From Candidatus Wallbacteria bacterium (GTDB lineage Bacteria > Muiribacteriota > UBA6191 > JACPRK01): a stretch of DNA of 14,666 bases. Below are positions 7,249-13,431 of this stretch, piece by piece (positions within the stretch are counted from its first letter, which is position 1; every line of letters starts with the position of its first letter). Location of the stretch: NCBI GenBank assembly GCA_016199905.1, contig JACQFU010000335.1, forward strand, positions 1 to 14,666. The letters are read 5' to 3'. A program made the translations under genes and the position numbers. The notes under the pieces were generated by a model. The model did not search any database. It was not told the DNA's origin and saw only the letters and a list, made by a program, of their open reading frames with translations.

Positions 7249-8025
7249 TCACTTCAACCGCTTCTCCATCTCGACGTGCTCGATGCCGGCCTCGACAAAG
7301 ACCGCGGAGCAGTCGCGAAAACCCTCACGAGCGTAGAACTCCCGGGCGTGTGTCTGGGCGTGGAGCACGGCGCGCGCCAGCCCGAGGCGCCGCGCTTCGG
7401 CCAGAAGCAGGCGCAGGATGACGCGGCCCAACCCTCGCCCGCGCGCTTGCTTCTCGACGGCCATCCGGCCGATTCGGGCCGAGCCGCGCTGCACCACCAA
7501 GCGTCCCGTGGCGATGACCCGGCCGCCCGCGACGGCCAAGGCGTGGACAGCGCGCGCATCGTGGCGATCGTGTTCGATCTCCTCGGGCACGTTCTGCTCC
7601 CGGACGAAGACCTCGGTCCTCAGGCCGATGGCGCGTTCGAAGCCGGGGCGGCCTTTCAACACCTGGTAGCGGATTCCGGCCGGGCGGCGGCTTCTCGCCT
7701 TTGCGGCAAGCAAGCGGCGCTGTTCGGCGAGTGGCCGAAACGGACCGGGAGGCTCCTTCGACTCTTTTGGCCCGATTCGGGAGCGAGCGAGCGGCGTCGC
7801 GTGGCGCCGGCCCGACGGCCATCCCCTGCGCCGGAACTCTGCGACCTGGCTGTCGTGACGCGCCAGCAGGGCCTTCAGACGGCCGCGCCAGCGAAGCGTC
7901 TCCGGGTGCGAGGCATAGCCTGCGCGACTCAGCGTCAAGACGTTGAACAGCCCGTGCAGCTCGCGGTGCTCCGCCAGCAGCGCCCGGTCGTCCAGCTCGC
8001 CCACGGGGACGTCCCAGATTCGCAT
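7249..8025 (-). CDS. Fusion of pyrimidine-dimer DNA glycosylase (endonuclease V)-like domain with GNAT acetyltransferase
   Basis: 258 residues from the ATG at 8025. I chose it because the family begins at this methionine (MRIWDVP); an in-frame GTG at 8058 would add 11 residues. Residues 1-80 match bacterial T4 endonuclease V-like proteins: ELDDRALLAEHRELHGLF (10-27), GYASHPETLRW (36-46), KALLARH (51-57), EFRRRGW (63-69). E22 aligns with the catalytic Glu23 of the T4 enzyme, but the nucleophilic Thr2 is absent. A basic Pro-rich linker covers about 80-115. Residues 116-258 form an ElaA-like GNAT domain: LRTEVFVREQNVP (135-147), acetyl-CoA pyrophosphate loop RGRGLG (195-200) and the typical tail FYAREGF (230-236). 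The GNAT substrate may be protein or small molecule. It lies between a kinase gene (51-nt gap) and a MoxR gene (15-nt gap). Both domain calls are good; whether the repair half is active is uncertain. Confidence 0.82.
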   Translation of the reverse strand: MRIWDVPVGELDDRALLAEHRELHGLFNVLTLSRAGYASHPETLRWRGRLKALLARHDSQVAEFRRRGWPSGRRHATPLARSRIGPKESKEPPGPFRPLAEQRRLLAAKARSRRPAGIRYQVLKGRPGFERAIGLRTEVFVREQNVPEEIEHDRHDARAVHALAVAGGRVIATGRLVVQRGSARIGRMAVEKQARGRGLGRVILRLLLAEARRLGLARAVLHAQTHAREFYAREGFRDCSAVFVEAGIEHVEMEKRLK

Positions 8026-8076
8026 CGGGCAAAGGATAGCATGGGGCCTGCGCCCCACCCGGCCCGTGTTCGAGCT

Positions 8077-10437
8077 CTACTTCGCGCGGGGCGCAGCCGG
8101 CTTCTTGATGCCGGCTTTGCGGTCCAGCAGCTCCAGGCCGCGCGAGGCCTCTCGCAGCCCCTTGTAGAGCGCCAAGGCCTGCTGGAAAGCCTCCCTCGCC
8201 CCGACGTCCCGATCGGCGGCGGCCAGCGCTTGTCCCCGCGCCAGCAGCAGCAGCGAGCGCTCGTGACGCACCTCGCCCGCCTCGCCCGTGAGCAACTCCT
8301 CGCAACGATCGGCATGCGTGAGCGTCATCCGCGAGTCACCCTCGCGCGTGCCGGTGCCTAGCGTCTTCCCCTTGGAGAGTGCCTCTGCCTCCAACTCCAA
8401 GAGACGCCGCCAGTTGTAGTAGGCGTTCGGTCCCACGAGGACTGTCCATCGGCCGGCGCGCATCGAGTCGTCGCTTCGCTGGAGTTGCCGGGTGCAGAGC
8501 GAGTAGCGGTACCACGCGTTGTCGGTGCCGGGGTGCAATCGCGCAGTCTCGGCCAGCAGGTCGCAGGCCGTCATCCAGAGCTTCCAGGTCGGGGGCAGTG
8601 GCGGCCGCGGGTCGTCGTTGAGCACGCTCGTGAAGAGGCCGAGTCCTTCCTCGCTGGTGCGGTTGGTCTCTTCGACGATGCGGACGTAAGCGTAGGCGAT
8701 GTAGACGGGCCCGTAGTCGCAGCGGGGCCAGCGGTCGCGCAGCCCTTCTGCGACTCGCAACGAACGGAAGAGCGCGCCGCTGTCGAAGGCCGTCCAGAAC
8801 TCGTCGATCTGGGCCCTGGGAGGGCAGCAGTCGTCGCACTTGGCCGGCGGAGCGGCCAGCGTGTCGAGCGGGAACCCGTCGGGGCGTTCGAAGGCCAGCT
8901 CCATCGCCGGGACGGTCCTGGGAGCCGGACCTGTGACGCGCAGCGTCACGCGGTTGATCCCGTCGCGCAGCCTCGAGGCCGCCACTCGCGAGTGCCATTG
9001 GCCGGGACCCGGGCCGGCTTCCGGGGTCAGGCTCGCCTCGCCTGCTTCCGGGGCCGTGTCGATCGTGAGCGCGGGCGCGCGAGCCCCGGGGGAGGCCGGC
9101 AGCCGCACGCGCAGCTCGGGGCGCACCAGCGAGTGGACGTCGAGCAGCAGGAACTCGCAGAGGTAGACCGCGGAGTCGGGTCTGCGCTTGTCCGGATCGG
9201 GGTGGGGCTCGACGTGCGCCTCGAGAAGGCGTTCCTTCCAGACCAGCAGCGCGAGCTGGGCGAGCCTGGGCTCCAGCTTGCCGAAAAACGGGTTCACAGC
9301 CACCGTAGTGGTCGGAGGCGACGCCGCCTGCGAGCTGGCGGCCGGCACGGCGTGCGGCGCCTCGACGCGCGTGCGGTGCACCGAGAGCCAGAGCAGTCCG
9401 CCGGCGGCGGCCGCCAGGGCGGCTACCGCCAGCGCGATCCCAAGCTGGCGTGGCGTGGCGTGCGGCCTGGACGCGGCGCTCTGCTGCGTCGAGAGGCTGC
9501 GCGCGGAGCGGGCGCGGCCGGACGTGGGCCGGTTCGTGCGGGCCGTGGCCGACGAGACATGAGCTTGCTTCGCCGAGGCGGGCGCCTCCAGCAGCGTGGT
9601 GTCTGCCGAGCCACCGAGCCGCTCCAGCGCCTCGGCGAACTCTGCCGCCCTTGCGTACCGGCGCTCCGGGGTTTTCTCCAGGGCTCGCAGAAGCACCGCG
9701 TCCCAGTCGCGAGGCAGCGCCAGGTTGCGTACCGATGGCGGGTTGGGCGGCTGACGGATGTGGGCGGTCACGAGGTCGAGCGGGTTCTCGGCGTCGAACG
9801 GAGGCGTGCCGGTCAGCATCTCGTAGATCACGATCCCGGCGGAGTAGATGTCCGAACCGGGGCCAACGGGTTTTCCGGCGCATTGCTCCGGCGACATGTA
9901 AGGCGGCGTGCCGAAGATCAAACCCACCCGCGTTCGGTGACCGCCGCTGAGCTCCTTGGCGATCCCCAGATCGGTGAGGCTGGCGTTGCCGGCGGAGTCG
10001 ACCAGGACGTTCTCGGGCTTCACGTCTCTGTGGATGGCTCCCGACTGGTGGACGGCCTCGAGGCCCTGGAGCAACTGAGCTCCCAGCTCCAGACTGCGCG
10101 CGGGCTTCAGGCCGCGCTGGATCTCCGCTCGCAGCGACTGTCCCTCTATCAACTCGAAAACAATGTAAAGGCCCGCGGGTCCACTGCCGCTCCCCAGGAC
10201 GCGGACCACACGCGGATGGGAGATGCGCCCGGCCAGCTGAGCCTCGGCAAGGAAGCGCCGCTCGGCATCCTCTCCCCAGGCCGTCTCGCGCAGCAGGACC
10301 TTCACGGCCACGGGGCGATCCAGCGAGAGCTGCGTCGCCCGGTAGACCGTTCCCATCCCGCCGCTGGCGATCACGGAATCCAGGCGGAGCTGGCCCGCCA
10401 TCCCCAGGCCGTCTTCCAGGTCTTTCAGACTGGTCAT
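8077..10437 (-). CDS. Membrane-anchored Ser/Thr protein kinase with extracytoplasmic C-terminal sensor region
   Basis: 786 residues. A Hanks-type (PknB-like) kinase domain covers about 15-275: glycine loop ASGGMGTVYRA (24-34), ATP lysine K46 (VAVKVL), helix-C Glu about E65, catalytic loop IHRDVKPENVL (135-145) with D138, metal-binding DLG (156-158, in place of DFG), GTPPYMSPE (176-184). All catalytic residues are present, so it should be active. A Ser/Thr/Ala-rich juxtamembrane stretch (280-330) precedes one membrane segment (about 331-352); residues 353-786 should lie outside the cytoplasm. That part holds a beta-rich section (about 425-515), a cysteine cluster KCDDCCPP (533-540) and helical repeats towards the end (about 545-775), with EAFQQALALYKG (749-760) recalling a TPR. 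No PASTA or WD repeats are seen. It is first of four minus-strand genes. I found no convincing minus-strand promoter or ribosome binding site before the ATG at 10437. Confidence 0.9.
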   Translation of the reverse strand: MTSLKDLEDGLGMAGQLRLDSVIASGGMGTVYRATQLSLDRPVAVKVLLRETAWGEDAERRFLAEAQLAGRISHPRVVRVLGSGSGPAGLYIVFELIEGQSLRAEIQRGLKPARSLELGAQLLQGLEAVHQSGAIHRDVKPENVLVDSAGNASLTDLGIAKELSGGHRTRVGLIFGTPPYMSPEQCAGKPVGPGSDIYSAGIVIYEMLTGTPPFDAENPLDLVTAHIRQPPNPPSVRNLALPRDWDAVLLRALEKTPERRYARAAEFAEALERLGGSADTTLLEAPASAKQAHVSSATARTNRPTSGRARSARSLSTQQSAASRPHATPRQLGIALAVAALAAAAGGLLWLSVHRTRVEAPHAVPAASSQAASPPTTTVAVNPFFGKLEPRLAQLALLVWKERLLEAHVEPHPDPDKRRPDSAVYLCEFLLLDVHSLVRPELRVRLPASPGARAPALTIDTAPEAGEASLTPEAGPGPGQWHSRVAASRLRDGINRVTLRVTGPAPRTVPAMELAFERPDGFPLDTLAAPPAKCDDCCPPRAQIDEFWTAFDSGALFRSLRVAEGLRDRWPRCDYGPVYIAYAYVRIVEETNRTSEEGLGLFTSVLNDDPRPPLPPTWKLWMTACDLLAETARLHPGTDNAWYRYSLCTRQLQRSDDSMRAGRWTVLVGPNAYYNWRRLLELEAEALSKGKTLGTGTREGDSRMTLTHADRCEELLTGEAGEVRHERSLLLLARGQALAAADRDVGAREAFQQALALYKGLREASRGLELLDRKAGIKKPAAPRAK

Positions 10438-10487
10438 CGCCGGCCACTACAGTACATCAGGAGGAACAAATAATTTTCGTCACCCAG

Positions 10488-10515
10488 TTGACGTTTGTCC
10501 GGGCGTCCTTATAAT
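10488..10515 (+). promoter_or_regulatory. Sigma70-type promoter of the secreted-protein gene
   Basis: TTGACG at 10488-10493 and TATAAT at 10510-10515, separated by 16 bases, in an AT-rich pocket. This is five of six and six of six matches to the housekeeping consensus, rare in such G+C-rich DNA. Transcription would begin near 10522 and run right into the gene starting at 10764. Confidence 0.75.
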
Positions 10516-10521
10516 CCTGGC

Positions 10522-10763
10522 AAATCGGAGCACCGCAGCCGGAGGAAAGCGAACAAGAAGCCCAATCCGGCAGGGGCCAGGCCCTCGGGAAAGTCGCCAA
10601 GCGTCGTCCCGGGACCGAGTAGCCAGACCCTGTCTGGTTCCAGCGGTGAACCGTGGGTGGCCATCCAGGCCGCAGTCTGTATCGAGCGATGGCTCGAGCA
10701 CCTGTTATCCCTTTCTCTTTCATCCTGTCACCCTTGCACTTCAGAAAGGAATTCGTGGGCACC
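10522..10763 (+). other. Long 5' leader with hairpins
   Basis: About 240 transcribed bases precede the ATG at 10764. A perfect hairpin is CCAGAC/GTCTGG with a 3-base loop (10623-10637), enclosed by a possible ACCG/CGGT pair (10614-10617 with 10644-10647). A second is TCGAGC/GCTCGA with a GATG loop (10682-10697). A pyrimidine-rich stretch (about 10700-10740) leads to AGAAAGGA (10743-10750). No known riboswitch consensus is recognisable. The length and paired elements allow a regulatory leader, but this is unproven. Confidence 0.4.
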
Positions 10764-11705
10764 ATGATCCAGCACGGACTTGTCATTCAGCGCGGTCTCG
10801 CCGCCGTACTCTTCGTCTCTCTCGCCGCCGCCAGCTTCGCTCAGGAATCGGCTCGGTCGATCGCCAGTATGATCCCGGCCAGCTCCACCGGCGCGGCGTT
10901 CGTCAGCGTCGAGAACATCATGAGCAGCTTCGGCTCTCACTTCACGACGGGCAGCCTGGCCCGCGAGCTGGACAGGCTGATCTCGCAGGGGATGCCCGAT
11001 CCTCGCAAGCAAGTGCAGGAGGTCGGAATCGCCTTCGACTTCGAGAAGGACGACGACCGCGCCTTCGGCCTGGTCGCTCGCGGACAGGTCGACGTCTGCA
11101 AGGCCGTCGAGTTCCTCAAGGCTCAGGGAGCCGAGTTGAGCCAGGAGGCCTACCGCGGCGTCATCCTGAATCACGCCAAGCTTCCCAAGAAGAAGGAGAC
11201 GCTCGAGATCGCCTCGCTCGACGAAGCCCACTCGCTGCTCTCCTACGACATGGCCGACCAGCACAAGCTGGCCAAGGCAATCGTGGACACCGTGAGCGGC
11301 TCCGCCCAGAGCTTCGGCGAGCGCAACCACACGGTCTTGCCGAAGAACTACTTCGCCTGCCTCTCCGTCGACATCCCCGCTCACGTCCGCCAGTCGGCGC
11401 TCGCCAACCAGATGACCGCCCCTCTGGCCGCAATCAAGCACGTCACCGGCACGCTGCGCGAGGAGCAAGACAAGTCGGTCAAGCTTCAGCTCGACGCCGC
11501 TTGCGACGACGAGGCCGGAGCCCAGGGCGTCAAGACCCACCTCGAGAACATCGTCCAGATGCTGCTCGCCCGGGCCGGCAACGACCCGCAGCACGGCGCG
11601 ATCCTGCGCTCCATCGTGATCGCTCGCGAGGGATGCTGCGTGAGCCTCACGATGCAGTTGCCCCGCGACCTGATCGAGCAGATCCTCGTCGGGATGAACC
11701 ACTGA
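10764..11705 (+). CDS. Secreted protein of unknown function
   Basis: 313 residues from the ATG at 10764. This start puts a signal peptide at the N-terminus (basic start, hydrophobic GLAAVLFVSLAAA, cut after SFA about residue 26). A GTG at 10755 sits closer to the AAGGA at 10746-10750 and is an alternative; in-frame codons back to 10653 give no sensible N-terminus. The mature part alternates beta strands and helices (TGAAFVSVENI, ARELDRLI, VGIAFDFEKDDDRAFGLVAR, EEQDKSVKLQLDAA) and seems to have two similar alpha/beta halves ending in IVIAREGCCVSLTMQLP. It has five cysteines beyond the signal peptide and no lipobox, no membrane anchor and no catalytic motif I recognise. The layout recalls large secreted families of unknown function in Acidobacteriota and Planctomycetota, but I cannot name one. 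It is a single-gene unit with its own consensus promoter and terminator, so it may be well expressed. Confidence 0.8.
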   Translation: MIQHGLVIQRGLAAVLFVSLAAASFAQESARSIASMIPASSTGAAFVSVENIMSSFGSHFTTGSLARELDRLISQGMPDPRKQVQEVGIAFDFEKDDDRAFGLVARGQVDVCKAVEFLKAQGAELSQEAYRGVILNHAKLPKKKETLEIASLDEAHSLLSYDMADQHKLAKAIVDTVSGSAQSFGERNHTVLPKNYFACLSVDIPAHVRQSALANQMTAPLAAIKHVTGTLREEQDKSVKLQLDAACDDEAGAQGVKTHLENIVQMLLARAGNDPQHGAILRSIVIAREGCCVSLTMQLPRDLIEQILVGMNH

Positions 11706-11726
11706 GCGTCCCGCGGCCCGCTTCCC

Positions 11727-11758
11727 GAGCCGGTCCCTCCTCGAGGGGCCGGCTCTTT
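11727..11758 (+). terminator. Intrinsic terminator of the secreted-protein gene
   Basis: A 12-bp stem (11727-11738 pairing with 11744-11755, one G-U pair) with a 5-base loop is followed by TTT. It lies 21 bases after the stop at 11705 and just before the opposing stop at 11763. The T-run is short, and there is none on the minus side, so it should work mainly for the plus strand. Confidence 0.75.
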
Positions 11759-11762
11759 GCGT

Positions 11763-13427
11763 TCAGAGCGAGCTCTCGAACTTCAGTCCCAGCCCCGCGA
11801 GCGCCTTTTCGGCGGCGGCGACTCCCCGATACTGAGCCTCTTCGAACAGGGGCAATCCGGACATGTCGGAGTGAGCCAGCAGGATCGGACCGGCGCGCTC
11901 GCAGACGGCCTGGCGCTCGGGCCCCCAGAGGAACCCCGGCGTTGGGCGGACCATCGCGTGGCCCCAAAGCATCACGTCGATCCGCCGGATGTCGCGTTCG
12001 ATACCCGGATGGCCTCGCGACAGGTCCTCCACGATCGACTGCCTCCACGTCTCCCAGGGCGTGGCGAGCATGCGCGCGCGCGCGGCCGCCGGCTCTTCGC
12101 GCACCAGGGGCATGTACCAGGTGAGCACGCTCGGACCGGGGTGGGCGGTGAGGTGCTGGTGAGTCGCGGTGATGTAGCCGAGGGACTCGCTGTCGTGGAA
12201 GACGTTGTCCCAGGCGGGGGGGGCGCCTCGCCCCTGCGGCAGTCGGCTGACGCTGACGTTGGCCACGACCCAGGGCGAGTAGCTGAACGCTTCCATCGGG
12301 CCGCCGGGCTCGGGCGGCAGCAGGTGCTTGGCCACAAATTTCGGAAGTGCCAGGACGATGTAGCGTGAGTGGATGCGTCGCATCCTTCGACTCTTGACGT
12401 CGAAGACGTCCGCGCGGGCGCCCGCGACCCCGCCCGGGCCGGTCTCGGGCTCCACGCGGCAGACCAGGCTGCCTCGCTCGATTCGGGCGCCGAGGCGCTC
12501 CTCCAGCCGCTTGACGAGCCAACCGTTGCCCGCCGGCCAGGTCAGCACTTGCCCCTCGTCGGGCCCTTCGTCCGGCGTCGAGCGGCTGGCGTAGTAGAAG
12601 ATTCCCGCCCAGGCGGAGGTGTTCGCCAGAGTGCAGCCGTAGTCGTCGCGGCAGGCATACTCGACGTACCAGCGCAGCCGTTCGGAGCGATACCCTCGCT
12701 CGTCGAGGAACTGCTTCATCGATTGACGGTCGAGGGCCAGGAGCGCCGGGTCGCGGCTGCTGGCCTCGATGGGCAATGCGAAAGCCGGCCGGCCATCGGC
12801 CCCCTTCGCGGTTCGATAGCGCGACATCTCGGCGCGAAATGCGGCCAGCTCGTCCTGGTCGGCGCGCGAGGAGCCCAGCCAAGGGTAGAGCCCCTCGCGC
12901 CAGCGTCCTTTCTGGTACAGCCGTTCCTGCGGCGCAAAACAGAGGTATCGTTCTTCGTAAAGTGGCTCGCCGTTGGGGGAGCGGCCCTTGATGACGCCCA
13001 GCTCCTCGAACAGCTCTCGCACGGCCCGGGCGTGCGGGCCGGGGACTGGCACGTAGTGGGCGCCCCACGGATAGGCGGACACGGGCGTCTCGCCGTAGGC
13101 CGCCGTGCCGCCGGCGCGCTCCTCGAGCTCGAAGACGCGAAAGTCGCGAAAGCCGGCACGGTCCAGCTTCCAACCGGCCGAAAGTCCCGAGATGCCTCCG
13201 CCGAAGATGGCAACGGGCACGTGGGTCTCCTCGGTGGGGGCGGGCAGGGAGCCCAACCCGCCTCGCAGCAGATGGCCGATGGAGGAGCTGGGGCCTACGA
13301 TGCTCCCTCCGATGGGGGACGGCGCCGCGGGCGAAAACGCGCCGCTCCGGGCGAGCGACCAGACCCCTGCGGCGCCGGCTGCCAGCGGAACGGCGCCAGC
13401 CAGAAGCGCGCGCCGGGAGAGCCTCAT
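11763..13427 (-). CDS. Tat-exported FAD-dependent amine-oxidase-like oxidoreductase
   Basis: 554 residues. The N-terminus is a twin-arginine signal: LSRRALLAG (3-11), then a hydrophobic Ala/Gly stretch to about 27, as expected for an enzyme folded with its cofactor before export. The FAD-binding Rossmann motif is VAIFGGGISGLSAG (72-85), with G76/G78/G81 and E100 at the end of the second strand (FELEERAGG). A second hallmark is YIVLALPKFVAKHLLPP in the middle, and a C-terminal flavin-contact strand reads ILLAHSDMSGLPLFEEAQYRG (near residues 515-535). These fit the NAD(P)-binding/amine oxidase (MAO/protoporphyrinogen oxidase/desaturase) group. The substrate is unknown. The start is fixed by the Tat motif; there is no good ribosome binding site. 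The gap to the upstream cyclic-nucleotide-binding gene is 4 nt, so the two form an operon. An 8-G run (12216-12223) lies inside without breaking the frame. Confidence 0.87.
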   Translation of the reverse strand: MRLSRRALLAGAVPLAAGAAGVWSLARSGAFSPAAPSPIGGSIVGPSSSIGHLLRGGLGSLPAPTEETHVPVAIFGGGISGLSAGWKLDRAGFRDFRVFELEERAGGTAAYGETPVSAYPWGAHYVPVPGPHARAVRELFEELGVIKGRSPNGEPLYEERYLCFAPQERLYQKGRWREGLYPWLGSSRADQDELAAFRAEMSRYRTAKGADGRPAFALPIEASSRDPALLALDRQSMKQFLDERGYRSERLRWYVEYACRDDYGCTLANTSAWAGIFYYASRSTPDEGPDEGQVLTWPAGNGWLVKRLEERLGARIERGSLVCRVEPETGPGGVAGARADVFDVKSRRMRRIHSRYIVLALPKFVAKHLLPPEPGGPMEAFSYSPWVVANVSVSRLPQGRGAPPAWDNVFHDSESLGYITATHQHLTAHPGPSVLTWYMPLVREEPAAARARMLATPWETWRQSIVEDLSRGHPGIERDIRRIDVMLWGHAMVRPTPGFLWGPERQAVCERAGPILLAHSDMSGLPLFEEAQYRGVAAAEKALAGLGLKFESSL

Positions 13428-13431
13428 CGGT

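Larger units (their letters stand above)
10438..10763. other. Divergent intergenic region, 326 bases
   Basis: This separates the kinase gene (minus) from the secreted-protein gene (plus). The left 80 bases are the AT-richest part and hold the plus-strand promoter; the remainder is the transcribed leader of the plus-strand gene. Open frames across it start at rare codons upstream of or within the leader and look like chance in high-G+C DNA. I saw no convincing minus-strand promoter for the kinase operon. Confidence 0.6.

Noticed and set aside
8042..8057. 6-bp hairpin (TGGGGC/GCCCCA) between the kinase and glycosylase-acetyltransferase genes as a terminator
   Set aside because: The stem is short and no T-run follows on the minus strand, so it does not support splitting the operon.
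10459..10470. Strong GGAGG on the plus strand upstream of the promoter
   Set aside because: No start codon follows at a usable distance, and it lies before the likely transcription start, so it is a chance match.
10516..10580. GGCAAA and AAAGC pieces just after the promoter recall a c-di-GMP-I (GEMM) riboswitch
   Set aside because: The invariant GACGCAAAGC-type core and the receptor strand are missing and the paired stems do not form in the right order.
10580..10640. GGGAAAGTCGCC with a GAGTAGCCAGACC stretch loosely recalls a cobalamin riboswitch
   Set aside because: The B12-box and other conserved blocks are not present; only a simple hairpin is supported.
10646..12124. Plus-strand open frame of 492 codons over the secreted-protein gene
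   Set aside because: Arg/Pro-rich with no domain. It crosses the terminator and the opposing flavoprotein gene; the overlapping frame has a proper signal peptide.
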